The notes: generated by a model from the letters alone, not told the origin. DNA of 64,000 nucleotides from an uncultured Pelagibacteraceae bacterium (GCA_902589155.1 CACIRV010000002.1:62001-126000), one strand, 5' to 3'. Shown: positions 48,968 through 58,782, numbered from the stretch's first letter. Translations and numbers: made by a program.

Positions 48968-50311
48968 TTATGACTTTGAGTAGTTTGAAATACCTGTTCT
49001 TAGCTTTTCAATTATTTCATCGATATGTTTTTTTTCACATATAAATTGTGGAGCTATAATTAAATTATCTCCAGTATTTTTAAAATTTACACCTGCATCA
49101 TAACAGTGTTTAAAAACTTGATACCCTGCTTTACCTGGTTTTTCTTTCATATTTATTTCTATTCCTCCCATCATTCCATAACCTCTGATACTTACTACAT
49201 CCTTAAGGTCTTTCAATGAATGAAGTCCATCTTGAAAATATGGGGACATTTCTTTTGCTCTATTAATCAAATCTTCTTTGTCAAAAATATCTTGAACTGC
49301 TAGTGCTGCCGCAACAGCAACTGGTATTCCTGAGTAAGTGTATCCATGAAATAATTCTGGAGTTCCTTCTGGTGCAGAAGAAGCGTCTAAAACTGAATCA
49401 TAAATTTCTTCTTTAACCGCAACTACTCCCATTGGAACAACACCGTTTGTTGTTGCTTTGGCCATTGTCATAATGTCGGGGGTGACGTTCCACTCTTGAG
49501 CTGCAAATGCAGATCCGGTTCTACCCCATCCTGTAATCACTTCATCAAAAATTAATAATATTCCATGCTTATCACAAATATCTCTTATTCTTTTTAAATA
49601 CCCTTTTGGAGGTACTAAAGTACCAGTTGATCCGGCAATTGGTTCAATTATACAAGCAGCAATATTTTCTCCCCCAAAATTCATTGCAATTCTTTCTAGA
49701 TCTTCAGCCATTTCAACTCCTGTATCTGGCTCCCCTTTTACAAATTTATGCTCAGGTAAATGTGTGTGACGCATGTGCTGAACACCTGGCATTAATACAC
49801 TGGCAAAAGTTTTTACATTATTAATCATTCCGCCAACTGTTGTAGCTCCAATATTCATGCCGTGGTACCCTCTCTCGCGTCCAACAAATCTAAATCTTTT
49901 TGAGTCCCCTTTTGCTCTGTGGTAAGCAATTGCAATTTTTATAGCAGTCTCAACAGCCGTCGAACCACAAATTGTATAAAATATTCTATTAATACCCTCA
50001 GGGGTTTTTTTAGCTATTCTGGTAGCTAGTTCAAACGAACCTCCATATCCCTGGTTAAATGGTTGACAATAATCCAGTTTTTCAAGCTGTTTAGAAACAG
50101 CGTCCGTAATTTCTTTCCTGCCATGACCTAATGGATTACAAAATAATCCTGAGCTGGCATCAATCATTTTTTTACCTTCATGATTGGTTAAATAAACTCC
50201 TTTTGCATCAGTTATAAGTCTAGGATTTTTTTTAAAACTTTTATTATCTGTAAATGGCATCCAATGCTCATTTAGAGAATTAGGGATATTTGTTCTATTT
50301 GATGAACTCAT
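48968..50311 (-). CDS. Class III omega-amino acid:pyruvate aminotransferase (beta-alanine/taurine/hypotaurine type)
   Basis: LNEHWMPFTDNKSFKKNPRLI, LIFDEVITGWGRTGSAFAAQ, MAKATTNGVVPMG PLP lysine. Confidence 0.87.
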   Translation of the reverse strand: MSSSNRTNIPNSLNEHWMPFTDNKSFKKNPRLITDAKGVYLTNHEGKKMIDASSGLFCNPLGHGRKEITDAVSKQLEKLDYCQPFNQGYGGSFELATRIAKKTPEGINRIFYTICGSTAVETAIKIAIAYHRAKGDSKRFRFVGRERGYHGMNIGATTVGGMINNVKTFASVLMPGVQHMRHTHLPEHKFVKGEPDTGVEMAEDLERIAMNFGGENIAACIIEPIAGSTGTLVPPKGYLKRIRDICDKHGILLIFDEVITGWGRTGSAFAAQEWNVTPDIMTMAKATTNGVVPMGVVAVKEEIYDSVLDASSAPEGTPELFHGYTYSGIPVAVAAALAVQDIFDKEDLINRAKEMSPYFQDGLHSLKDLKDVVSIRGYGMMGGIEINMKEKPGKAGYQVFKHCYDAGVNFKNTGDNLIIAPQFICEKKHIDEIIEKLRTGISNYSKS

Positions 50312-50353
50312 TTGTTGAATTAGTAGACATTTGTTAAATTAAATCAAGAAATA

Positions 50354-50380
50354 TTGTATACAATTTAGAGTTGTATTCAA
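50354..50380. promoter_or_regulatory. Candidate operator: tandem TTGTAT(A/T)CAA in the divergent aminotransferase/tauA intergenic region
   Basis: ttgtatacaa (50354-50363) and ttgtattcaa (50371-50380), 17 bp apart. Confidence 0.45.
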
Positions 50381-50466
50381 AATAAGACCCATTCTAAATT
50401 TTCTAAGTGTTTACTTATGTTAAAAATTCATTTTAAATCTTAAGTATTAACAAACACGGGAGAACT

Positions 50467-51405
50467 ATGAAAAAAATAATAAGTACAGTTCTTGGGATTT
50501 TATTTGCGTTTTCTTTAAATGCTTCAGTAGCTAATGCAGCTGCTAAAGAAGTTAGAGTAGCGTACTTTTTGGAGTGGCCGTCTCCAAATCTTGAGGACAT
50601 GAATAAAAAAGCTTACGCTAAGGCGCTAGGTGTGCCGGTAAAGTGGACTAATTTTACAAACGGTGTTGCTATGACAGATGCAATGTTAGCAGGAGATATT
50701 GATATCTCTTACTCGCAAGGTTTAATGCCATACATTAACGCTGTTAAAGCTAAAGCACCTATAAGTTTAGTAGACGTAGCTATGGAATACGGTATGGGAG
50801 GAACAACTTGTGTTACTTCTAAAAAATCAGGAATAACAAAAGCTAATGCTTCAGAACTTGAGGGTAAAAAAGTTGCAGTTCCACTTGGAACTATGGCTGA
50901 GTATGTTTTTACTGAGAGTATGAAAATAGTTGGAGCTGATAGAAAAAAAATGAACATTATTGCAATGGACCCTGAAGAAGGTGCAGCAGCATTAGTAAGC
51001 GGCGATGTTGTAATGGCATGTTTATTTGGAGGTAACTCTATTAAATCTGCAACTTCTGTTGGAACTAGACTTCTATCAGTAGATGAAGCAAGAGCTGGCG
51101 GTATTATGGGAATTGATATCGTGTCTGTTACAAATAAATTTATGAAAGAAAATCCTGGAATGCTTAAGTCTTTCGTAGAATTAACTCACGAAGCAAACGC
51201 GAGATACAGAGCTGGTAAAAGTGATTTAAAAGCTATGTCTAAAGAGTCAGAAATGAAAGTTGCTGATATGAATGACACCCTAGGTGGCTTTAAATTCTTA
51301 ACGCCAAAAGAAACTAAAAAATCTATGAAGAGTGGAAATCTTTCAAAATTTTTGAAAGGGTTTGATACTCCAAGAGGTACAGTAACTACTAAGTTTTTAC
51401 CGTAG
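50467..51405 (+). CDS. tauA: Taurine-type ABC transporter substrate-binding protein
   Basis: Signal peptide; EVRVAYFLEWPSPN, GDIDISYSQGLMPYINAV, located before tauBC-like genes. Confidence 0.83.
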   Translation: MKKIISTVLGILFAFSLNASVANAAAKEVRVAYFLEWPSPNLEDMNKKAYAKALGVPVKWTNFTNGVAMTDAMLAGDIDISYSQGLMPYINAVKAKAPISLVDVAMEYGMGGTTCVTSKKSGITKANASELEGKKVAVPLGTMAEYVFTESMKIVGADRKKMNIIAMDPEEGAAALVSGDVVMACLFGGNSIKSATSVGTRLLSVDEARAGGIMGIDIVSVTNKFMKENPGMLKSFVELTHEANARYRAGKSDLKAMSKESEMKVADMNDTLGGFKFLTPKETKKSMKSGNLSKFLKGFDTPRGTVTTKFLP

Positions 51406-51422
51406 TTCTTGATAATAAAATT

Positions 51423-51459
51423 ATAGGCGCCAATTATATTAATTGGTGCCTATTTTTTT
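51423..51459 (+). terminator. Rho-independent-terminator-like hairpin between tauA and tauB
   Basis: ataggcgccaatta-tat-taattggtgcctat, 14-bp stem (one G-U), followed by a T tract. Confidence 0.85.
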
Positions 51460-51486
51460 AATAAAGGATAAAATATAGTTGTTTTT

Positions 51487-52284
51487 ATGAGTGATTTAAT
51501 TTCAAAAAATCTAAATATGATTTTTAAAACTCCAAAAGGAGAAACAGTACACGCTTTAAAAGATCTAAATTTTATAATTAAAAAAGGACAGTTGCTTACT
51601 GTTTTAGGTCCTTCAGGTTGTGGAAAAACAACTTTATTAAATATTGCAGCTGGTTTTATTCGACCAACTTCAGGAACAATTATTCTTGGAGATAAGGAGA
51701 TTAATGGTCCAGGAGTTGATAGAGGAATGGTATTTCAACAAGGAGCTTTGTTTGAATGGTTAACTGTAGCTGAAAATGTAAATTTTGGATTAAGAATGAA
51801 ATTTAAAGATCCAATTGAAACTCAAAAAAAAGTAGATGAATGGTTAGATATAGTTGGATTACAAGGTTTCGGAAATACTCCTACTTATCAATTATCTGGC
51901 GGTATGCAACAAAGGGTGGCTTTAGCAAGGTGTTTAATAAATGATCCAGATTTAATTTTGATGGATGAGCCTTTGGGTGCTCTTGATGCATTAACAAGGG
52001 AAAAGATGCAATCTTTAGTTCTTAAAATTTGGAAAGAAACTGGAAAAACAATAATTCTTATTACACATTCTGTTGAAGAAGCATTGCTTTTAGGAGAAAA
52101 AGTCTATGTGATGGCGCCTAGACCAGGAAGAATTCATAAAGAGTACAAATTGCCTTTCGCTTCCATGGGACTTAAAGAGGATTTAAGAAAGATAAAAAAT
52201 AATAAAGAATTCGTATCCAAAAGAGAAGAAATACTTTCAATGATTTGGAATATGGAAGAAGAAATCATGGGAAAAGAAATTTAA
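51487..52284 (+). CDS. tauB: Taurine-type ABC transporter ATP-binding protein
   Basis: GPSGCGKTTLLNIAAGF, LSGGMQQRVALARCLINDPDLILMDEPLGALDALTREKMQ. Confidence 0.9.
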   Translation: MSDLISKNLNMIFKTPKGETVHALKDLNFIIKKGQLLTVLGPSGCGKTTLLNIAAGFIRPTSGTIILGDKEINGPGVDRGMVFQQGALFEWLTVAENVNFGLRMKFKDPIETQKKVDEWLDIVGLQGFGNTPTYQLSGGMQQRVALARCLINDPDLILMDEPLGALDALTREKMQSLVLKIWKETGKTIILITHSVEEALLLGEKVYVMAPRPGRIHKEYKLPFASMGLKEDLRKIKNNKEFVSKREEILSMIWNMEEEIMGKEI

Positions 52285-54195
52285 ATGATCACAGCCTTTC
52301 TAACATTTTTATTCTTCTTTGCTATAATTGGATGTATTTTGTATGGAAGAAAATTAATCAAAAAAGAAAAAGTAGACGCTGTTTTCGGAAATCCCGAAAG
52401 AGCAAAAGGTGGAGTTCATTGGGTAATTGTTGGCACTAGTTTTTTGCTATTAGTTTGGCTCTATTACTCATGGGATATAGCTAAATCTTTTTTTCCTAAG
52501 TCAGCCAACGAACTTTGTCAGGTTGGAAAAGTTAATGAATCTCTTCTTTCATTAAAATATCTTTTCCCTATCCATGAACGTCAACTTAAAAGTACATCCG
52601 TAATTGAGACTGAGACAGAAAATTTAAATAATATAATCTTAGAAATAAAAAGGTCAAATAAAGTAAATGATTTGGACAAAAATAAACTAATCAATTTAGT
52701 AAAAAAAACAAAAAATACAATTCCTTTGCTTACTAATGAAAAACTTTTAAGCAATGAAACTAGAGAAAAAATCAAAATTATAGTTGAAAAGATTAATAAT
52801 TTATCAAAGGATTTTACAAGAACTGATTATCCAAATGAAAGTGCTGAAGATGAAATTAAAAGGATAGAGGCATCTAAGGAAGAAGGTACCTGGAGCGCTT
52901 CTAGTACCTCGATAGAAAATACTGTTGAAATTCCTTCAATACCAAAAACAAAAAGAGGTTTAAAATTTCAAGCAGCGGCAGTAGAACTAAACTTAATTAG
53001 CGATGAATTCTTTGAACTTAGAAATCACAACAAACAATATACTTTAGCGTTAGAAGATATAAAAAAAGAAATTGAAGATTACAGATCGAAGTTAGGTGCT
53101 TCTGAAGAAATTTCTTCATCTTTAGCAAAAGATATTCTTAAAATTGCTAGAAGAATTGAATACGCAAGCATATTTCCACCTAATACTTTAAAAGATATGC
53201 AATTATCTATAGAAAACTTTGATAAAGCTCAGTTAAAAGAACAAGGCGGTTTAAGATGGGTTGATGTTCTGCTATTCCCATCAGGAACAATTATCTCCAG
53301 TGGACCTAGCTGTTCCGAACAAGGGTCAGGTAGATGGCTACCAAAACCTTCGGATACAGTTAATAAATTTGCTATAATGCTGAATCCCAATGTAGGCTTT
53401 AAACAAATTCCATTAATTTGGTACGAAATGATGGATGTAAGTAAAATAGTTGGCTTTATTCTACCAGATTGGATAGCGGATATTTTGCCAGGAAATTATC
53501 CAGTTCATAATGAAAAAGGTGAAATCAAACCAAATTTCAAAAGTAATGTTTTGAGTTTTGTAACTGGAGACTTTGAATTATTTAAAATACCAATTCCAAC
53601 AGGACATATTTGGGATTCTTTTTTAAGAGTTTTTCTTGGATTAGTTGCGGGAATAATAATCGGTGTACCTTTAGGATTATTTATGGGTCTTAATAGATTT
53701 GCTAAAGGATTTTTTGATCCACTAATTGAATTATACAGACCAGTACCCCCTCTAGCTTGGGCTCCTCTAGTAATATCTGTTTTAGGTATAGATAATCTTG
53801 GTAAAGTTTTTCTATTATTTATGGTGTCATTATCAATCATGATAATTTCAGCTAGGGCTGGAGCTTCGGGAACTCAGCTATCAAAAATTCATGCAGCCCA
53901 CTCTCTTGGGGCGTCTAAATGGCAAATATTAAGACACGTAATATTTCCAAATTCCCTTCCAGAGATTCTAACAGGTATTAGAGTGGCTACTGGAATGTGT
54001 TGGGGAACATTAGTAGCAGCAGAGTTTTTAGCAGGTACTACTGGTGTAGGCTTTGTCGAAAATGTCGCAAAAAAATATTTTCAATATGAAGTAATCTGGA
54101 TAACAATATTTATTATGGGTATGCTTGGATTGATTTTTGATATCACTATAAGAAAGATAATTGACAAAACTATTCCTTGGCGAGGAAAAGGATAA
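52285..54195 (+). CDS. tauC: Taurine-type ABC transporter permease with very long N-terminal extension
   Basis: C-terminal ~200 aa: SLGASKWQILRHVIFPNSLPEILTGIRVATGMCWGTLVAAEFL; N-terminal ~430 aa not typical of the family. Confidence 0.85.
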   Translation: MITAFLTFLFFFAIIGCILYGRKLIKKEKVDAVFGNPERAKGGVHWVIVGTSFLLLVWLYYSWDIAKSFFPKSANELCQVGKVNESLLSLKYLFPIHERQLKSTSVIETETENLNNIILEIKRSNKVNDLDKNKLINLVKKTKNTIPLLTNEKLLSNETREKIKIIVEKINNLSKDFTRTDYPNESAEDEIKRIEASKEEGTWSASSTSIENTVEIPSIPKTKRGLKFQAAAVELNLISDEFFELRNHNKQYTLALEDIKKEIEDYRSKLGASEEISSSLAKDILKIARRIEYASIFPPNTLKDMQLSIENFDKAQLKEQGGLRWVDVLLFPSGTIISSGPSCSEQGSGRWLPKPSDTVNKFAIMLNPNVGFKQIPLIWYEMMDVSKIVGFILPDWIADILPGNYPVHNEKGEIKPNFKSNVLSFVTGDFELFKIPIPTGHIWDSFLRVFLGLVAGIIIGVPLGLFMGLNRFAKGFFDPLIELYRPVPPLAWAPLVISVLGIDNLGKVFLLFMVSLSIMIISARAGASGTQLSKIHAAHSLGASKWQILRHVIFPNSLPEILTGIRVATGMCWGTLVAAEFLAGTTGVGFVENVAKKYFQYEVIWITIFIMGMLGLIFDITIRKIIDKTIPWRGKG

Positions 54196-54212
54196 ATTAA
54201 TTCATTAATATT

Positions 54213-54905
54213 ATGATTGGAATACTTGGTGGTATGGGCACACAGGCTGGGTTAGATTTTTGTAGCAAACTAGCTAAATTAAATAGAGGTAAGTCTGATC
54301 AAAATTACCCTATTTTTTTACTTTATAATAAATCTAATATTCCAGATAGAAAACAAAATTTAAAAAAATATTCTAAAGTTCTAAAATCATTAGTTGCCGG
54401 TTGTAAGTTTTTACAAAAGAATAAATGTAAATTTATTTCTATTCCATGTAACACTGCGCATTACTGGTATGAAGACTTAAAAGAGATAATTAAAATTCCA
54501 ATATTAAACATGCCTAAAATTGTCTACGCAAGTGCTTCAAAAAATTGCAGGAAAGGTTCTAAAATTGGTTTATTGGCAACTGATACAACAATAAAAACTG
54601 GAATTTATAAAAAATACTTTAATAGGAAATATGATTTAATTACACCTCAACAAAAACTACAGATAAAAAGTGTAAATAAGTCAATCAAACTAGTGAAAAT
54701 GGGAAAAACAAAAGAGGCTGAAAAAGCTATAAAGCCAGCAGTAAACTATTTGATGAAAAAAAATTGTAAAAAAATCATTTTGGGCTGTACTGAGTTGCCA
54801 ATTGCTATATTTGCATATAAATCATTTAGGAGAGCAAAATTATCAAAGATATTTATGGACCCTAATTTAATTTTAGCAGAGGCTTCATTAAGAAAATATA
54901 GATGA
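54213..54905 (+). CDS. Aspartate/glutamate racemase family
   Basis: GILGGMGTQAGLDF, SIPCNTAHYWYEDL, ILGCTELPIAIF. Confidence 0.85.
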   Translation: MIGILGGMGTQAGLDFCSKLAKLNRGKSDQNYPIFLLYNKSNIPDRKQNLKKYSKVLKSLVAGCKFLQKNKCKFISIPCNTAHYWYEDLKEIIKIPILNMPKIVYASASKNCRKGSKIGLLATDTTIKTGIYKKYFNRKYDLITPQQKLQIKSVNKSIKLVKMGKTKEAEKAIKPAVNYLMKKNCKKIILGCTELPIAIFAYKSFRRAKLSKIFMDPNLILAEASLRKYR

Positions 54906-55336
54906 AAAAATTTATAATTTTATTTTTTTTACTTTTTCCTTTTGTATTAATAGCAGAAGAAAATCCTAAGGATAAAAGAATAGCTAAATATGTAATGGAA
55001 AATATTCAAAAAGATTACGTTAATTGCTATAGCTTTTATAAAATAGCCGCTGAAAGTTTCAAAAAAGCGGGAAAAGAAAAATCATTAATCGAAAACCTGG
55101 AAAAAAGTGCAGATGTTGCTTTAAAATATAATTATGATTTGGGGGAAATAATGGGCCTCAATCCAGAAGTTATGGCTCAAATGACAAAAGATAAAGTTAA
55201 TGATTTTGTGGTACTTGCAAATAAAGATTTCTCCTCTTTAGCAAAAAAATATGGTCTAGTTTGTAAAAATTTAGTGGAAAATCCTGAGGAAAGAACTAAC
55301 TATTGGGAAAATAAAGGGAAAAAAGTAATTAAGTGA
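54902..55336 (+). CDS. Secreted hypothetical protein
   Basis: Signal peptide MKKFIILFFLLFPFVLIAEE; no recognised domain. Confidence 0.55.
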   Translation: MKKFIILFFLLFPFVLIAEENPKDKRIAKYVMENIQKDYVNCYSFYKIAAESFKKAGKEKSLIENLEKSADVALKYNYDLGEIMGLNPEVMAQMTKDKVNDFVVLANKDFSSLAKKYGLVCKNLVENPEERTNYWENKGKKVIK

Positions 55337-56340
55337 AAAAAAGTATTTTGCGATCAAGAATAATACAGATTTTCGAAAAGCATAAATTATCTAAAAAACA
55401 TTCTAAAGTTTGTGCAGATTATTTAATAAAAGCAGAACTAGTTGAAGCTAGATCTCATGGCTTAACAAGACTAAAAATGTATTGTGAACGAATACAAAAA
55501 AAATTGATAAATCCTAAACCAAAAATTAAGATAAAAAGAATTAGTTCCTCCATATCCTACATTGATGCAGATAATAGTATAGGTTTTATTTCTGCTGACA
55601 TCGGAATTTATCAGGCTATAAAAAATGCGAAAAATACCGGGCTTGGTCTTGTTGCGGTTAAAAAAAGTGGTCACTTTGGTTTATCGAGTTTTTATGCAGA
55701 ACAAGCAGTAAAAAAAAATTTAATAGTATTTTGTTTCACTAATGCTCCCCCTGCTCTTGCGCCTTATGGAGCAAGGAAATCTTTATTTGGAACAAATCCT
55801 ATTTGTTTTGGAGCCCCAGTTGGTAAAGTGCCATTTATTCTTGATACATCAACTTCAATGATAAATAGAGGTAAAATAAGACATGCTAATAAATTTGGAA
55901 AGAAAATTCCATACGGGGTTGCGTTAAATAAATTTGGAAAAATTACAACTAATGCTAAAGAAGCGCTTAAAGGAACTCAGTTACCTATTGCAGGCTTTAA
56001 AGGTTCTGGTTTAGCATGGATGGTAGATATTTTAAGTGGAGTTTTAACAGGTAGTAGTCATGGAGGTAAAACTAAAGACCCATTTGATGATTTTAGTGGC
56101 CCACAAAATGTAGGTCATTTATTTATTACAATAGATCCAAAAATATTTATTGGAAAAAGATACATTCAGGAAATGAAAAAGAATATAAGATTAATTAAAA
56201 GACTTCCAAAAGCAAAAGGTTTCAGTTCTATACTTTATCCAGGAGAAAGAAAAAATAAATTGTATAAAAAAAATTTAAATAGAGATATATCTATACCAAA
56301 AAAAATTTTACAAGAAATGGATGAGCTAAATGCTATCTAA
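55333..56340 (+). CDS. Malate/L-lactate dehydrogenase family (Ldh2/ComC type)
   Basis: GTG start overlapping upstream TGA; GLVAVKKSGHFGLSSFYAE, FGTNPICFGAP, GFKGSGLAWMVDILSGVLTG. Confidence 0.87.
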   Translation: MKKSILRSRIIQIFEKHKLSKKHSKVCADYLIKAELVEARSHGLTRLKMYCERIQKKLINPKPKIKIKRISSSISYIDADNSIGFISADIGIYQAIKNAKNTGLGLVAVKKSGHFGLSSFYAEQAVKKNLIVFCFTNAPPALAPYGARKSLFGTNPICFGAPVGKVPFILDTSTSMINRGKIRHANKFGKKIPYGVALNKFGKITTNAKEALKGTQLPIAGFKGSGLAWMVDILSGVLTGSSHGGKTKDPFDDFSGPQNVGHLFITIDPKIFIGKRYIQEMKKNIRLIKRLPKAKGFSSILYPGERKNKLYKKNLNRDISIPKKILQEMDELNAI

Positions 56341-57238
56341 TAAAGAAATTATTTGCCCTAATAATTTATTAAAAATTGCAAAAAACAAAGGTCCTGTAAA
56401 AGCAGTAATAGTAAATGCTGGTAAAAAAGTTGCCATAGAGTCGGCTAAACAAGCCGTCGAGGCTAATTTAATTGTCCCTGTCTTTGTAGGCGATAAGTCT
56501 TTGATACTAGAAATTTCGAAAGATATTAATTGGGATATTTCTAAATATGAAATTATTCATGAGCCTATTGAAAATAATACAGCACCAATAGCAGCTAAAT
56601 TAGCAAGTGAGGAAAAAATTAAGATTATTGTAAAAGGTCATATTCACACTGACGTTTTGATGAAAGCTGTATTAAAAAGAGATCTAAATCTTATTGGAAA
56701 AAAAAGATTAAGTCACATCTGGCACATGACATTGGAGGAGAACGATAAACCTTTCATAATAACTGACGGAGCTTTAAATGTTTTGCCAAAATTAGAAACA
56801 AAAATGCATATACTTAAAAATTCAGTAGATTTTGCTAAACGTATTGGAATATCTAAACCAAAAGTTTCTGTGCTATCGGCTACTGAAGAAGTTTTAAATA
56901 GTATGCCAAGTTCTCTAGAAGCTAAAGAGTTGGCTAAAAGAGCAAAAAATGAAGGCATTGATGCAGAAGTATTTGGGCCAATGGCTTTTGACATTTCAGT
57001 TTCAGAGAAAGCAGCTCAAATAAAAGGAATTAAAAATACAGTTGCAGGTAAAGCAAATATTCTATTGGTTCCTAATGTTGAAGCAGGAAATGCTCTGGTT
57101 AAGATAATGATTTATTTTATGGGAGCTTGTGCGGCAGGTGTAGTTGTCGGAGGCAAAGTCCCCGTTGTGATCACAAGTAGAGCAGATGACACTCAAGCAC
57201 GCTTAGCTTCTATTGCGGCAGCAGTAGTAGCGCTTTAA
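56330..57238 (+). CDS. Phosphate acetyl/butyryltransferase
   Basis: IIVKGHIHTDVLMKAVLK, VFGPMAFDISVSEKAA, ILLVPNVEAGNALVKIMIYFM. Confidence 0.87.
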   Translation: MLSNKEIICPNNLLKIAKNKGPVKAVIVNAGKKVAIESAKQAVEANLIVPVFVGDKSLILEISKDINWDISKYEIIHEPIENNTAPIAAKLASEEKIKIIVKGHIHTDVLMKAVLKRDLNLIGKKRLSHIWHMTLEENDKPFIITDGALNVLPKLETKMHILKNSVDFAKRIGISKPKVSVLSATEEVLNSMPSSLEAKELAKRAKNEGIDAEVFGPMAFDISVSEKAAQIKGIKNTVAGKANILLVPNVEAGNALVKIMIYFMGACAAGVVVGGKVPVVITSRADDTQARLASIAAAVVAL

Positions 57239-57948
57239 TGAAAAAATTAAAAAATTGGGATAATAAAACTTGGCTTGCTTCTGATAAATACATTTCATCT
57301 TTTCATAAATTTCTTAAATCAAAAATTGAAATTAATAATAATACACAAATCTTAGATATAGGTTGTGGAAGAGCAAATATAATAAGTTTTCTGCATAAAA
57401 AATATGGATTTGCAAAAATACCAATAGGCGTTGATCTCATTAAAAATAACAATACTAAAAAAAATATTATATTTAAAAAAATTGATGCGATTAAATATTT
57501 AAAAGAAAGTAATAAGTATTTTGATATAATTTTAATAAAACAAACTATTCATTTTTTTTCTAAAAAAGAAATTATTATTCTATTAAATCTTTGTAAGAAA
57601 AGATTAAATAAAAAAGGGGTTTTTTTAATTCTCTCGCTGAAAACAAAAAATAATCAAATACCATCCTTTAAGTTAATGAAAAAAAAACTAGATGCAAGTC
57701 TTAGAAAAGATGAGCAAATACTAGTTCTGGTAAAAAGAAATCTTAAAACATTTGAAAAAAAAAATTTTACTTACAAAGCAGTAGTCAAAAAAAATGATTA
57801 TATGAAAATGATTAAAAATCGATTTATTTCTTGTCTAATTGCTTTATCAAAAAAAGAAATTTTAGAAGGTATCAAGGAAATAAAAGTAAAATTTAAAGCT
57901 TTAATCAAATTCGAAGATACATTGGAATGTATAATCTATAGAAGATAG
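57238..57948 (+). CDS. SAM-dependent methyltransferase
   Basis: TQILDIGCGRANIISFL, FDIILIKQTIHFF. Confidence 0.8.
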   Translation: MKKLKNWDNKTWLASDKYISSFHKFLKSKIEINNNTQILDIGCGRANIISFLHKKYGFAKIPIGVDLIKNNNTKKNIIFKKIDAIKYLKESNKYFDIILIKQTIHFFSKKEIIILLNLCKKRLNKKGVFLILSLKTKNNQIPSFKLMKKKLDASLRKDEQILVLVKRNLKTFEKKNFTYKAVVKKNDYMKMIKNRFISCLIALSKKEILEGIKEIKVKFKALIKFEDTLECIIYRR

Positions 57949-57949
57949 A

Positions 57950-58738
57950 CTATGCCTCTTTGATTTTGTATTCCGAATCTTTTTTTAATCTTAATCTTTT
58001 TAGTTTTAAAACATTAGTAGTTATAAATCTTAAAAATTTATAAAAAAAGTTGTTATTTATTTTAGCTAATGCTTGGTCATAAGTAATAATTTGATTTGAA
58101 TTTTTTTTAATAAAATTTTCAAAATTTATGTAATCGATTTCTTTCCATGTATGAGTATGAAGCTTAGTGGATTGTATGCCAAAAGGTAATAAAATTACCT
58201 TCTCAAATAATTGGGGAATAAATTTAATATTTTTTTCAGTGTATGGCATCAAACCATAACCATCGATTATTTCAGTAATACCATTATTCTTTAAAGCAAT
58301 AAATGTATTTTCATCATAAGTTTGATTAGGGGCAAAAAAGGCTCTAATTTTTATTTCTTCTTTTTTAAATTTTTCTAATCCTTTTTTAATTCTTGCCTCT
58401 TGTATATCTAGTGGATGTCCAAAAAACTCAGATCCTCCACCATAATTAAAATAATCAGATTTTTTTCTACAAAGTTTATCGTAGATATGAGTATATCCAT
58501 GTTGGACTATCTCCCATCCCTTGTCTTGCCATTTTCTTACTTGATCCCAAAAATTATCATTTCTGGAAAAAGATAAAAATCCTTCATCTTTATTGTTTGG
58601 TATAACCCCTAAAACTGGTTTAATTGAATATTTATCAAATAGAACCTCCAATTTTTTCATAAGGTCCCAGTCCATATTCTCACAAACGTCGTCAATACGA
58701 ATGAGTATTCCTGTGTTATTTTTTATATAATTATTCAT
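57950..58738 (-). CDS. Polysaccharide deacetylase-like (DUF2334-like)
   Basis: IRIDDVCENMDW, VLGVIPNNKDEGF, WEIVQHGYTHIY, FFAPNQTYDENT. Confidence 0.7.
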   Translation of the reverse strand: MNNYIKNNTGILIRIDDVCENMDWDLMKKLEVLFDKYSIKPVLGVIPNNKDEGFLSFSRNDNFWDQVRKWQDKGWEIVQHGYTHIYDKLCRKKSDYFNYGGGSEFFGHPLDIQEARIKKGLEKFKKEEIKIRAFFAPNQTYDENTFIALKNNGITEIIDGYGLMPYTEKNIKFIPQLFEKVILLPFGIQSTKLHTHTWKEIDYINFENFIKKNSNQIITYDQALAKINNNFFYKFLRFITTNVLKLKRLRLKKDSEYKIKEA

Positions 58739-58782
58739 GTTAAAACATTATATATTAAATGATCTTTTAGTTGTATTAAAAA

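Noticed and set aside
49606-49824. 72-aa + strand ORF
   Set aside because: Antisense to the class III aminotransferase
50312-50466. Possible riboswitch upstream of tauA
   Set aside because: No convincing conserved riboswitch structure; short palindromes fit protein operators better
52245-52439. 64-aa ORF spanning tauB/tauC junction
   Set aside because: Out of frame with two well-supported ABC genes
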